Notes under the pieces: generated by a model
The model's input: only the letters and a program-made list of their open reading frames with translations
The model's database searches: none
What the model was told of the DNA's origin: nothing
NCBI GenBank assembly: GCA_902363835.1
Contig: CABJBM010000020.1
Span: forward strand, 1-64,000
Direction of reading: 5' to 3'
Length of the DNA: 64,000 nt
DNA from: Lachnospiraceae bacterium
Lineage (GTDB): Bacteria; Bacillota; Clostridia; Lachnospirales; Lachnospiraceae
Shown: piece after piece, positions 45,653 through 55,304 of the stretch
How the letters are laid out: each line of letters begins with the position of its first letter
How positions within the stretch are numbered: the first letter of the stretch is position 1
Translations under genes and position numbers: made by a program

Positions 45653-46687
45653 ATGAAAGATAAAATAAAGGTTTGTCTGATCGGATGCGGGAGAGCAGGC
45701 ATGATTCATGCAAAAAGCTATTCCAGATATGTAAAAAATGCAGAATTAACAGCTATCTGCGATCCCGATGAAGAGAATCTTAAGGCGGCGCAGGAAGAAG
45801 CAGAGGTTCAAAAGGTATACACTGATTACAAAAATGTAATGAAAGATAAAGACATTGATGCTGTTATAGTGGTTACCCCAACAAAATTTCATCATGAAAT
45901 TGTAATAGCTGCGGCCAATGCCGGCAAACATGTTTTCTGTGAAAAGCCCATGGCCATAAATGAAGAAGAATGCGACGATATGATTCGTGTCTGCAAGGAA
46001 AAAGGAGTTAAATTACAGCTGGGATTCATGAGGCGCTTTGATAAAAACTTTCAAAAAGGAAAAGCTGTTATCGATTCCGGCGATATTGGCGAGGTGACTT
46101 TATTAAAATCCAATACCCATGGACCAAGTGAGCCAAAAGCATGGATGTTTGATGTCAGAAACAGCTATGGGCCAATTGGCGAGGTGAACAGTCATGATTT
46201 TGATACTTTGCGCTGGTATGCAGGATGCGAGGTGAAGAAAATACATGCAATAGGACATAACTTCCGCAGTCCGGAAGTGAGAAAACAGTATCCGGAGTAT
46301 TATGATACATGCGCGGTATTGCTGGAATTTGAAAATGGAATTGTGGGTACTATTTCAGGTGCTCAATATGTGAAATACGGATATGATGCACGTGCAGAAA
46401 TATTAGGAACAAATGGACTGGTGAAAGTCGGCACGCAAAGGGCAGATGATGTTGAAGTGGTAATCCGGCAGCAGAAAAATATTTCTGATTCTGTGAATTC
46501 CTGGAGGAGTCTGTTTGCAGATGCATATGTTTCAGAAGCAAATTCGTTTATTGAATGTATCCTCAACGATACGGAGCCGGAAGTCACAGGCTATGATGGG
46601 AAAATGGCATTGGTACTGGTTAATGCGGGGCTGAAATCGATTTTGGAAAAGTGTCCTGTTGAGATTTCCAGGCATCAGAAGGAGTGA
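45653..46687 (+). CDS. Gfo/Idh/MocA-family sugar or polyol dehydrogenase
   Basis: The 344-residue NAD(P)-dependent oxidoreductase has the N-terminal VCLIGCGRAGMIHAKSY Rossmann motif, the conserved CEKPMAINEEE (Lys of the EKP triad) and the C-terminal region with GPIGEVNSHDFDTLRW (catalytic Asp/His). Inositol 2-dehydrogenases and related sugar dehydrogenases look like this. It follows deoC by 13 bases. Confidence 0.87.
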   Translation: MKDKIKVCLIGCGRAGMIHAKSYSRYVKNAELTAICDPDEENLKAAQEEAEVQKVYTDYKNVMKDKDIDAVIVVTPTKFHHEIVIAAANAGKHVFCEKPMAINEEECDDMIRVCKEKGVKLQLGFMRRFDKNFQKGKAVIDSGDIGEVTLLKSNTHGPSEPKAWMFDVRNSYGPIGEVNSHDFDTLRWYAGCEVKKIHAIGHNFRSPEVRKQYPEYYDTCAVLLEFENGIVGTISGAQYVKYGYDARAEILGTNGLVKVGTQRADDVEVVIRQQKNISDSVNSWRSLFADAYVSEANSFIECILNDTEPEVTGYDGKMALVLVNAGLKSILEKCPVEISRHQKE

Positions 46688-46691
46688 TAGA

Positions 46692-47729
46692 ATGAAAGCA
46701 ATTCGACTACTGGGAAAAGAAAAAGTAGAACTTCAGGAGATTCCGGTTCCCGAAATATCGGAAAATGAGCTGCTGATAAAGGTAAAAGCAGCTTCTATTT
46801 GCGGGACAGATGTGAGGATGTTAAAAAATGGTTATAAAGAAGTCTCAGAATACAACCCGCTGACATTAGGACATGAATTTGCAGGTGATATTGTTAAAAC
46901 CGGTGAAAATGTAAAAGCGTATAAAGTGGGGCAAAGGGTTTCGGTTGCGCCGAATATTGGCTGTGGAACCTGTGATTTGTGTGTGAGCGGCCAGACTCAT
47001 CTGTGCGGGGAATACGAGGCCTTTGGCGTAACAATGGATGGAGGATTTGCAGAATATGTAAAGATTCCTGAAAAAGCCATTACCCAGGGAAACATTGCAG
47101 TGCTTGATGAGGGGATTTCTTATCAGGAGGCAGCCCTGGTGGAACCGCTCAGCTGTGTTTATAACGGTCAGAAGCTTTTAAATGCGCGCCCTGGTGCAGA
47201 CACATTGATTATTGGAATGGGTCCCATTGGAATTATGCATATTATGACAGCAAAGCTGTTGGGAGCAGGAAAGATTTTTGTGAATGATTTAAGCGAAGAA
47301 CGCATGCAAAAGGCAAAAGAGTTGTTTCCTGATGTTATTTTGCTTCAGGGAAATGTGGAAGAAGCGTTACAAAAGACAGGCCAGAAAGGTGTGGATGTTT
47401 GCATTATTGCCGCCCCCGCCGCAGCTGCACAGGCCCAGTCTCTTTCCTATATGAATATGAACGGCAAAATATTGTATTTTGGAGGCCTTCCCAAAGACAG
47501 GGAAATGGTAACAATCAACACAAACCTGATACATTATAAGCAGTTGTGCATCCAGGGATGTACAAAACAAAGCGTATGGGAATATCGCTTATGTGTAAAG
47601 CTGGTAAATGATAAAAGGATTCCCCTGGACTTAATCATGTCGGATACATATTCCATCAATTCATTCCATGATGCTTTCGATCATGCGGCTCATGCAAAAG
47701 GGCTGAAGCATGTGATTGTGTTTGATTAA
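46692..47729 (+). CDS. Zinc-dependent medium-chain alcohol dehydrogenase (polyol type)
   Basis: The 345-residue enzyme has the catalytic-zinc ligands ICGTDVRM and TLGHEFAGDI, the structural-zinc site CGTCDLCVSGQTHLC and the cofactor GMGPIGIMH loop. Sorbitol or threonine dehydrogenases are the nearest types. AAGGAGTGA precedes ATG 46692, 5 bases after the previous stop. Two dehydrogenases in tandem suggest a polyol or deoxy-sugar that is oxidised twice or interconverted. Confidence 0.88.
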   Translation: MKAIRLLGKEKVELQEIPVPEISENELLIKVKAASICGTDVRMLKNGYKEVSEYNPLTLGHEFAGDIVKTGENVKAYKVGQRVSVAPNIGCGTCDLCVSGQTHLCGEYEAFGVTMDGGFAEYVKIPEKAITQGNIAVLDEGISYQEAALVEPLSCVYNGQKLLNARPGADTLIIGMGPIGIMHIMTAKLLGAGKIFVNDLSEERMQKAKELFPDVILLQGNVEEALQKTGQKGVDVCIIAAPAAAAQAQSLSYMNMNGKILYFGGLPKDREMVTINTNLIHYKQLCIQGCTKQSVWEYRLCVKLVNDKRIPLDLIMSDTYSINSFHDAFDHAAHAKGLKHVIVFD

Positions 47730-47762
47730 AGGGACTGCCAGCCGGCGGAAAGGCAGGAACGT

Positions 47763-49292
47763 ATGGAGAAAATTTATTTTATGGCTGTTGATCTTGGAAC
47801 AAGCTTTATCAAGGCAGGAGTATATGATACAGAGGGGCAGTGTCTTGCCGCAGCACAAAGTTCTGTTCAGAGTGATAGTTCCAGACCGGGAGTGTTTGTG
47901 CAGAGCGGGGAGGAAATTTTAAATAATGTTTTGTCATGTGCCAGGCAAGTAACCGGCATCTTTGGAAATGATAGCAGCAAAATTGCTGCAATCGGATTCA
48001 CCGGGCAAATGGCAGGATTTATGGGAGTGGATAAGGAGTGGAATGACATTACCTCCTGGTCCTGTTCCTTGGATACACGTTATATTCCTTACGCTGAAAA
48101 ACAGATGGCAGAGTTTGGGGATGATTTTCTTGAAATCAGCGGAACCAATGCACCTTTGATGGCACCTAAATGCGAATGGTTTGTTAAAGAGTTTCCGGAC
48201 CAGGCAAAATATATTGCGAAATATATGCTGATCAGCAGCTATGTGATCGGAAAGCTTGGCAATTGCAGAATAGAAGATGCTGCGGTAGGCAGCTCCTATA
48301 TTACGTGGACCGGATTGGCAGATGTAAAAACCGGAGAATGGTCAGAGCTATTATGTAAAAGGGCCGGGATATCCGGAGAGCTGTTGCCGGAAATTGTAAA
48401 ATATAACGAAGTCTGTGGACATCTGGATTCCAAAATGGCGGATGCCATGGGCTTAAAAGCGGGGATACCTTTAGTAGCAGGTGCAGGAGATAAGATTGCA
48501 GGCTGCATTGGTTCAGGTATTTTAGATACAGGTGATATGATTTTTGAGGCATCGTCATATGGGGCTTTAAGCTGTCTGGTTGATGAATATAGGCCAAACA
48601 GAGTACAAAAGGATTACGATGGGATCCCTTCCTTGCTGGAAGGACAATTTTATATCCATAAATACCTTCCTGGCTCCGGAATAACATTAAAATGGTATCT
48701 GGATACTTTTTCAGAAGCTGCAATGAATTGGAAGGATGCATTTTTATCCATTGAAGAATCGGCAAAAAAGATTGCCTGCGGCTCAGAAGGGCTGATGGCT
48801 GTAGGTTTACTTGGCGGAAGCGCAATGCCTTTTGACGGAGAATTAAAAGGTGCATGGATCGGACACACCTGGAGCCATAAAAAGGAACACTTTTATAAAG
48901 CGCTTTTGGAAAGCTATGCATATGAGCTGGCCATAACAATTGACAGCATGAAAAAAATGTATCCGGAATGGAAAGATAATACAAGAATTAAGATGATAGG
49001 CGGAGGCGCCGATTCAACCATATGGCCACAGATTTTGGCGGATGTGACCGGATATGAGTTTGCCAGATTAAATCGAAATGACACGGCACTATGGGGAACT
49101 GCAGTTTTAACGGGGAATGGAATCGGAGTTTTTAAGGATATCAAGGCAGTTATAAACAGAACAATTCAGGAAAAAGACTGGATGAAGCCGAACTGTGACA
49201 ATTATGAAAAATATCAGAACTATAAAGCGGTATACTCTGATTTAAAGAAAGACGTGCACAATGCATGTGCAAAATTAAAGCATGCCTTATAA
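47763..49292 (+). CDS. FGGY-family carbohydrate kinase
   Basis: The 509-residue kinase has the N-terminal MAVDLGTSFIKAGVYD, GFTGQMAGFMGVD, the catalytic Asp region AGAGDKIAGCIGSGIL and the C-terminal KMIGGGADSTIWPQILADVTGYE. It differs from the kinase at 30994. It would phosphorylate a ketose or polyol of the pathway before the aldolase. The ribosome site (AGGCAGG) is weak. A 139-base spacer with only a 12-codon frame follows. Confidence 0.88.
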   Translation: MEKIYFMAVDLGTSFIKAGVYDTEGQCLAAAQSSVQSDSSRPGVFVQSGEEILNNVLSCARQVTGIFGNDSSKIAAIGFTGQMAGFMGVDKEWNDITSWSCSLDTRYIPYAEKQMAEFGDDFLEISGTNAPLMAPKCEWFVKEFPDQAKYIAKYMLISSYVIGKLGNCRIEDAAVGSSYITWTGLADVKTGEWSELLCKRAGISGELLPEIVKYNEVCGHLDSKMADAMGLKAGIPLVAGAGDKIAGCIGSGILDTGDMIFEASSYGALSCLVDEYRPNRVQKDYDGIPSLLEGQFYIHKYLPGSGITLKWYLDTFSEAAMNWKDAFLSIEESAKKIACGSEGLMAVGLLGGSAMPFDGELKGAWIGHTWSHKKEHFYKALLESYAYELAITIDSMKKMYPEWKDNTRIKMIGGGADSTIWPQILADVTGYEFARLNRNDTALWGTAVLTGNGIGVFKDIKAVINRTIQEKDWMKPNCDNYEKYQNYKAVYSDLKKDVHNACAKLKHAL

Positions 49293-49431
49293 ATAAAAAA
49301 TGGGGGTTATTATGAAAACACCGGGTTTTAAAGGTGGAGCCAAAATTTAAAGTGCGGCAGCATGCCCGTAAATCCAGCGGAGAAGGTTGGAAAGTAAGTG
49401 TGGATGAAGAATTATGAGAGAGGTGAGCATA

Positions 49432-50769
49432 ATGGACAGCTTAAAAGCCCGTGTTGTACCGGTACGGTTTAAAGAGGCAAACGAAAGAGAAAAGAGTGAA
49501 TTTGAACAGCAATTGAACAGACTGAAGGAGTTTTATGGTGATGTGGCGGTTTTTCTTGATCCCATCTGGATCGGTGAAGAGATGCCGAAAGCAGATGCGA
49601 TTATATTTCCCCAATTGATCGGTGCTGTGTACAGCAATAAGGATCTCCTTCAGTCATATAATAAGCCAATGGTGGTTCTCACCTCTCAGTTCGGAACTGT
49701 TGAAATGTGGGATTGGGAGATTATTTCTTTTTTGAAAAGCAATGGAATCAACGTATTTTCTCCCTATAATATTGAAATGGCAAAAGTAGTATTAAGGGCA
49801 ATTGCAGTAAAACAGCATCTTAAGGGTGCAAAGTTTTTGATGTTCCAGGATGATCCGGGAGAAGGAATGCAGGCCAATATTTTCAAACGTTTTTACTGGT
49901 GGGAACGGCAGTGTACGGAGCAGATGGAGCAGTCATTCGGCATCCGGATTATTTATAAGAGCTGGAAGAATGTGAATCAAAGAGCAGCAGAGGTATCTGA
50001 TGAAGCGGCTGAGGTATTGTTTGACACATGGAATGTTGAAGCTGAGGGCGTGAGCAGGGAATCCAGGATACTGGCGGCAAAATTATATATTGGGGTAAAA
50101 GAGGTAATTGACGAGCTTGGAGGAGTAGACGGCGTTGGTGCAAATTGTCTGAACGAATCCATGAGCTGCCGGACAACCCCTTGCCTGGTTTGGAATATGC
50201 TGTTTGAAAACGAGGGAATCATCTGGTGCTGTGAGGGAGATACCCTGACACTGCTGAGTACATATATTTTGTATCAGTCACTGAAGCAGCCGATTATGAT
50301 GACGAATATATACCCGTTTCTGGTGGGAAAGGCAGCATGCAGCCACGAAAAGATTGAGGATTTTCCAGAAGTAGATGAGCCGGAAAACCATGCATTGGGA
50401 GTGCATTGCGGTTACGCGGGATTTGCTCCAAGGGCATTCTGTCCAAAGTGGAAGATGGTTCCAAAGGTATTGGAAATCGTTGGTGAAAAAGCATATATGA
50501 TTAATTGTGAATTGCAGACAGGGGATATTGTTCTGGCAAAAATCATGCCTACTTTCGATAAAATAACGGTTATTCCGGCAAAGGTGGAAAAATATGTGCA
50601 GTTTCCGGGGACAGATGCCGAAAACGCTTCTTTGATTTATTACCAGAATGGAGAAGGTGTTATGGAGGAATTATCCAGCCATCACCAGATGATAATTACG
50701 GGAAAGCAAAAGGCGAAAATTGAACAAATTGCGAAAGTGTTCAACTGGGAGGTAAAGGTTATTTTATAA
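49432..50769 (+). CDS. L-fucose/L-arabinose isomerase-like protein
   Basis: The 445-residue protein resembles the fucose-isomerase superfamily: an N-terminal nucleotide-like region (ADAIIFPQLIGAVYSNKDLL, KPMVVLTSQFGTVEMWDWEI), AANCLNE-like GANCLNESMSCRTTPCL, CCEGDTLTLLSTYILYQS with a likely metal Glu, and VHCGYAGFAPRAFC. It should interconvert an aldose and ketose, although the subfamily is unknown to me. GAGAGGTGAG precedes ATG 49432. It closes the DeoR-linked operon. No transporter gene is present. Confidence 0.75.
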   Translation: MDSLKARVVPVRFKEANEREKSEFEQQLNRLKEFYGDVAVFLDPIWIGEEMPKADAIIFPQLIGAVYSNKDLLQSYNKPMVVLTSQFGTVEMWDWEIISFLKSNGINVFSPYNIEMAKVVLRAIAVKQHLKGAKFLMFQDDPGEGMQANIFKRFYWWERQCTEQMEQSFGIRIIYKSWKNVNQRAAEVSDEAAEVLFDTWNVEAEGVSRESRILAAKLYIGVKEVIDELGGVDGVGANCLNESMSCRTTPCLVWNMLFENEGIIWCCEGDTLTLLSTYILYQSLKQPIMMTNIYPFLVGKAACSHEKIEDFPEVDEPENHALGVHCGYAGFAPRAFCPKWKMVPKVLEIVGEKAYMINCELQTGDIVLAKIMPTFDKITVIPAKVEKYVQFPGTDAENASLIYYQNGEGVMEELSSHHQMIITGKQKAKIEQIAKVFNWEVKVIL

Positions 50770-50837
50770 ACAAGGAGAAGATATCCGTTATTTTGTAAGC
50801 CGTATATAAAAGCTTTGTTAGTAATTTTTACATTTCA

Positions 50838-50890
50838 TAAAAGACACCGTTTTCCAGAGGCATGTCCTGGAAAACGGTGCCTTTTATATT
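50838..50890 (+). terminator. Terminator of the DeoC-like operon
   Basis: AAAAGACACCGTTTTCCA (50838-50855) and TGGAAAACGGTGCCTTTT (50867-50884) form a long stem with a short loop and T-rich tail. Confidence 0.85.
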
Positions 50891-51065
50891 TTAAGTGGGT
50901 TACTGTTTAAAAAGTTGGGATAGAATTACTAAAAAGATGACAGATATAATGTTTTATTTGGGGTATTTGTTGTAAAAAACACAGCCCAAGGATGACCTTT
51001 ACATTAAAATTACGATCCTATATTATAAAATTAACTAGTGGTTATTAAAAGAATGGAGTTTAGCT

Positions 51066-53162
51066 ATGTTTCAAATCGGAAAGCGGGAAATTGAACTTCT
51101 TTATCTGGTAAATTCATCGAAGGATGGATTTGTTTACAGAGAGTTAACAGAGAGATTTGGATATACGGAACGTTCTTTTAAATATGCCGTCGACTTAATC
51201 AACAGTTTTCTGAAAGAAAACTCCCAACAGGCCTGTTTCGTACTTGGCAACAAACGATGTTATTTAAAAAATGCCCCTCTGTCCATGGAGTTTACAATGG
51301 ACCATATCACAAAAGAACTGTATTACCTTTCAAAGGAAGACCGCTGTGAAACCATTTTCTTCCGGTATCTGGCTGACTTACACTACACAATTGATGAAAT
51401 TACAGACTATCTGGATGTGAGCAAATCTACGATAAAGAAGTCTCTTGCAGTTGTTAAGGAAAAATGCGGGGAATACGGTCTGGAGCTGGTGAACCATAAG
51501 AGAATGGGCATTGAGCTGAAAGGAAGTGAAACAGTAATCCGTTCAGCACTCATGGATGTGCTTTATAAATACTGCGGTCTTTCAACCCAGGACAGTAAAC
51601 AAAGAAAGCTGGCTGTCCGCAACTGCAATCCTTACTTAAGAGAATGGATTGAAGCGGTTTTTAACCAGTTTCAGTCAGAACAGAAAGCAGAGGTTTTGTT
51701 TTCCTCCATATGGGAATATCTGCCGGTTATTCAGAATGATGAGATTTATATACTGGCTGTTTTGAATCTGATTCTGGTATTTTACAGAACGGGAAGCGGG
51801 TATTACGTTTCAGCAGATACAAAAGAATACGTTGGCTTGGAAGGGAGAAAGCTGGCAGAAACTATCAGCAGCGCCTGTGAGAAAAATTTAAAGATCAAAC
51901 TGCCCTGTGAAGAATTTTATAAATTTGTCATTGTTTTAAACAAAGGTTATTCCATAGAGAGCAATGAAAAAGACCAGTATCTGTTAATTGGAAGTATGAT
52001 CTGGATCCACCGCCTTGTTTCTGATTTACTGCAGAAATACACCAACCAGTCCTTTCAATCATTGACAAATGAATACAGCTTAAGCGAGGCATTGGACATG
52101 CTCTACAATCATTTCTACGCAGCGGTGGAGAGAGTAAGGCGAAACATTTATATCCAGAATCCAATTCTTCAGGACATAAAAGAAGAATACGGGGAAGCGT
52201 TTCATGATGTGGAGAAAAGTCTGGAAGGGCTTGAAAATTATCTGGAAAAGAAGTTTTCACAGGATGATATCGGCTATTTCACTTTACTGATTGAAAATAT
52301 CATTTCCCTGGTCCACAAACAGAAGAAAAAGGTCCGCAGGATCGTTCTTATCTGCGGTATGGGTTATGGAACCGCTCAGATGGTGAAAAACAAAATTATG
52401 CAGAAGTTTGATGTGGTGATTGAAGATGTGATTCCTTATTACAAGCTGGATACTTATGCGGATAATCAGAATATTGATTTATTCGTGTCAACGGTCCCTG
52501 TAAAGATAAATACAATCAGCAATGTGGTGGAGGTGAATCCTCTGCTTACAGAGCAGGATGCAGAAGCTTTGATAAAAGCAGGAATGGTCCGCGCAAGCAA
52601 TGATGTGTCCGCCCTGATGCAGTTAATTGAGCAGAATGCAGTGATAACCAACCGTTCCCGTTTGGAAAGAAATTTAAAGGAATTATATGGAATCAGGGAT
52701 TTGGAACATTCCAAATATGAAATTTTATTGAAGTATCTGCCTGAATCCAGGATCCTTGTCAATCAGATTTATAAAAACTGGCAGGAAGCCATTTACGGGG
52801 CAGGCGGCCTTCTGGTAGATACGGATTGTGTTTTGCAGTCTTATGTGGAGGATATGATCAATAACATCAAGGAGTTCGGTTCTTATATCACCATTGGCAA
52901 CGGAATTGCCCTGCCTCACGCCAGGAATAAAAATAATGTGAAAAAGACCGCATTCAGCCTGATCACATTAAAAGAGCCGGTAGTATTTGAAAATGGAAAA
53001 AAGATTGATACGGTTATCAGCTTCTGTAATGTTGCAGGCAATGAGTATACAACGGCACTGACGGCACTCATGGAGTTAAGTGAGAACCAGTCCTTCCTGG
53101 ACTATAAAAAAACGGTGAAAACGCCAAACCAGCTATTGGATTATATAAAAAAATTAAAGTAG
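51066..53162 (+). CDS. PRD-domain PTS transcriptional regulator (BglG/MtlR class)
   Basis: The 698-residue activator has two N-terminal HTHs (FVYRELTERFGYTERSF, then YTIDEITDYLDVSKSTIKKSL at about 113-134), two PRD domains (about 170-400), an EIIB-like domain with RRIVLICGMGYGTAQM (about residue 425) and an EIIA-fructose/mannitol-like domain with GNGIALPHARNK (His at about 617). Phosphorylation of these histidines by the PTS controls activity. It directly precedes the Ula-type EIIA gene and should activate that operon. ATG 51066 follows a GGAG site. Confidence 0.9.
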   Translation: MFQIGKREIELLYLVNSSKDGFVYRELTERFGYTERSFKYAVDLINSFLKENSQQACFVLGNKRCYLKNAPLSMEFTMDHITKELYYLSKEDRCETIFFRYLADLHYTIDEITDYLDVSKSTIKKSLAVVKEKCGEYGLELVNHKRMGIELKGSETVIRSALMDVLYKYCGLSTQDSKQRKLAVRNCNPYLREWIEAVFNQFQSEQKAEVLFSSIWEYLPVIQNDEIYILAVLNLILVFYRTGSGYYVSADTKEYVGLEGRKLAETISSACEKNLKIKLPCEEFYKFVIVLNKGYSIESNEKDQYLLIGSMIWIHRLVSDLLQKYTNQSFQSLTNEYSLSEALDMLYNHFYAAVERVRRNIYIQNPILQDIKEEYGEAFHDVEKSLEGLENYLEKKFSQDDIGYFTLLIENIISLVHKQKKKVRRIVLICGMGYGTAQMVKNKIMQKFDVVIEDVIPYYKLDTYADNQNIDLFVSTVPVKINTISNVVEVNPLLTEQDAEALIKAGMVRASNDVSALMQLIEQNAVITNRSRLERNLKELYGIRDLEHSKYEILLKYLPESRILVNQIYKNWQEAIYGAGGLLVDTDCVLQSYVEDMINNIKEFGSYITIGNGIALPHARNKNNVKKTAFSLITLKEPVVFENGKKIDTVISFCNVAGNEYTTALTALMELSENQSFLDYKKTVKTPNQLLDYIKKLK

Positions 53163-53171
53163 GTGAATGGT

Positions 53172-53606
53172 ATGAGTATTATCAATGAAAAATGTATTGC
53201 ATTAAGGCTTGATGTCTCTGATGCACGGGAGGGAATTGCAAAAGCCGGACAGGTGCTCCTTCAGGAAGGATATATCAGGCAGGAGTATATTGATGCAATG
53301 CTGAAAAACTTCGAAAAGAACGGTCCTTATTTTGCCATTGCACCCGGTTTTGCAATGCCTCATGCAAGGCCGGAGGAGGGGGTCCTCCAATCCGGAATAT
53401 CCTTGATTACCCTTGAAAATCCGGTTTCTTTTGGAAGCAGCAATGATCCGGTAAGGCTGATTATGGCACTTGCAACCAGCAGCGATAATGAGCATCTTGA
53501 GTTTATGACGAAAATAGCAGTACTTTTAGGCAGGGAACATGTGATAGAAAAGCTGTATCAGTGCATGACAGCTGATGAGGTCATGTCCATAATAAACAAT
53601 GATTAA
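53172..53606 (+). CDS. PTS EIIA (ascorbate/fructose-mannitol type)
   Basis: The 144-residue EIIA-2 domain has the phospho-His in APGFAMPHARPEEGV (about residue 64) and LITLENPVSFGSSNDPV. It accepts phosphate from HPr. ATG 53172 is chosen because AGGTG precedes it closely; the upstream GTG 53163 overlaps that site. It is the first structural gene of the Ula-type PTS. Confidence 0.9.
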   Translation: MSIINEKCIALRLDVSDAREGIAKAGQVLLQEGYIRQEYIDAMLKNFEKNGPYFAIAPGFAMPHARPEEGVLQSGISLITLENPVSFGSSNDPVRLIMALATSSDNEHLEFMTKIAVLLGREHVIEKLYQCMTADEVMSIINND

Positions 53607-53621
53607 GAAAAGGAGACGAAA

Positions 53622-53894
53622 ATGATGAAAGTATTAGCAGTTTGTGGATTGGGAATGGGGTCATCCCTTATCCTCCGGATGAATATTGAGGAGGTTTTTA
53701 AAGCAGAGGGTGTAAAAGCGGAAGTGGAACACAATGATGCTTCCGCAGCAAGCGGTGAAGCATGTGACTTCATTGTTACAACAAAAGAGATTGCACAGTC
53801 CCTCCAGAATCCCCGGGGAAAAGTAATTATTCTGGATAATTTTATAGACAAAGAAGAAATTAAAAGAGTTTTAAAGGAAAATAATGTTTTCTAA
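53622..53894 (+). CDS. PTS EIIB (ascorbate/lactose type)
   Basis: The 90-residue protein has the P-loop-like phosphocysteine motif VLAVCGLGMGSSLILRM (Cys9). It transfers phosphate from EIIA to the sugar bound by EIIC. AAAGGAG precedes ATG 53622; ATG 53625 is an equal alternative. It lies between EIIA and EIIC. Confidence 0.9.
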   Translation: MMKVLAVCGLGMGSSLILRMNIEEVFKAEGVKAEVEHNDASAASGEACDFIVTTKEIAQSLQNPRGKVIILDNFIDKEEIKRVLKENNVF

Positions 53895-53917
53895 CTACCT
53901 ATGGAGGAGGTTTCGCT

Positions 53918-55213
53918 ATGGCAGCTGTGAATTGGATTGCAACTAATATATTTGGGAATGCCGGCTTTTTATTAGGAATTATTGTTATGTTGGGGTTGAT
54001 TCTCCAAAAGAAGTCATTCAGCCAGACCGTTCAGGGAACGATTAAAGCGATTATTGGTTTCCAGATTATCGGAATTGGTTCGGGGATTGTGGTTTCCTCA
54101 CTGAATGTTTTCCAGCCCATGTGGGCTGAGGTTTTCGGGCTGGAAGCCCAGAGCCTTGGTACTTATATGGGACAGAATGACTTTGTTAAAAAATTCGGTA
54201 CCGTTGTTACTCTTTCTATGACATTCGGATTTCTGATCAATGTGCTGCTGGCACGTTTCACAAAATTTAAGTATATCTACTTAACCGGTCATATGATGTT
54301 CTGGACTTCTCTTATTTTTGCAGGAATCATTTTTGATCAAAATATCAATGCTAATACATTTGCAGTAACTGTATTTTTGTCAATTGTACTGGGTGTTTAC
54401 TGGACATTACAGCCTGCTTTGACACAGCCTTTCTTGAGAAAGATCACAGGAAATGACAGTGTGGCGCTGGGACATACATCAGCCTCTGTTGCATTTTTAA
54501 GTGCAGTGGCAGGTAAATTTGTAGGAAATAAGGACAAGAGCACAGAAGATCTGGTTATTTCCGAAAAATGGGGATTTTTAAGGGATTCCAATATTGTTAC
54601 CGGAATTACCATGGCAGTTTTGTTCATCATTGGTACCATTTTACTTATGATTAAACAGACAGAGGGTGCCGGCGAAATTCTTGCGACCTCAGGAGATACA
54701 AGCTTTGTTATATACTCTATATTAACCAGTTTACAATTTGCAGGCGGTATAGCGGTGGTACTTTTCGGAGTCCATATGTTTATTGGTGAAATGGTACCTG
54801 CTTTTAAGGGAATTGCTACGAAAATTGTTCCTGGTGCAGTACCTGCCCTTGATTGCCCCATTGTTTATCCCTATGCGCCTAACGCGGTTATCATCGGATT
54901 CCTGGGAGCATTTGTAGCAAGCTTAATCTGGCTTGTGGTTTTAGGAAATACCGTTGGTTATGTGTTTGTTCCCACTATGATTGCTATTTTCTTCCATGCA
55001 GGAACAGCAGGAGTTTTTGGCAATAAAACAGGAGGAATCAGAGGTGCGCTGTTTGCAGGTGTGATTACGGCAACTGTCATTGCAGTTGGTCAGTATATTA
55101 TGGTTACATTCCTGGCGCCAACGACGGTTCCTGATGTGGTAATGTGGGCTGCTGATTCCGATATGTTTATTATTGGGCCGATTATCCGGTTCATTGCCGG
55201 CCTTATATTCTAA
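53918..55213 (+). CDS. PTS EIIC, UlaA/SgaT (ascorbate) family
   Basis: The 431-residue transporter has about ten helices and the UlaA-type N-terminus FGNAGFLLGIIVMLGLILQKK, with conserved KAIIGFQIIGIGSGIVVSSLNVF, GAVPALDCPIVYPYAPNA and NKTGGIRGALFAG. Members import L-ascorbate, but the family also contains carriers for other sugars. GGAGGAGG precedes the ATG. The substrate is unclear because no UlaG-type lactonase or UlaD-type decarboxylase follows; a phosphotriesterase-family protein does. Confidence 0.88.
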   Translation: MAAVNWIATNIFGNAGFLLGIIVMLGLILQKKSFSQTVQGTIKAIIGFQIIGIGSGIVVSSLNVFQPMWAEVFGLEAQSLGTYMGQNDFVKKFGTVVTLSMTFGFLINVLLARFTKFKYIYLTGHMMFWTSLIFAGIIFDQNINANTFAVTVFLSIVLGVYWTLQPALTQPFLRKITGNDSVALGHTSASVAFLSAVAGKFVGNKDKSTEDLVISEKWGFLRDSNIVTGITMAVLFIIGTILLMIKQTEGAGEILATSGDTSFVIYSILTSLQFAGGIAVVLFGVHMFIGEMVPAFKGIATKIVPGAVPALDCPIVYPYAPNAVIIGFLGAFVASLIWLVVLGNTVGYVFVPTMIAIFFHAGTAGVFGNKTGGIRGALFAGVITATVIAVGQYIMVTFLAPTTVPDVVMWAADSDMFIIGPIIRFIAGLIF

Positions 55214-55304
55214 AGAAAATAAGATTTTAATGGCATAGCCGGGGTTTTTAAAACTTACGGCTATGCTTTCCCGTAGAATTCATGGACAGACAGGAGGAGT
55301 TATC

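Noticed and set aside
49312..49350. 12-codon frame MKTPGFKGGAKI between the FGGY kinase and the isomerase-like gene
   Set aside because: It follows GGGGGT, but the length and the lack of any conserved context make it unsupported.
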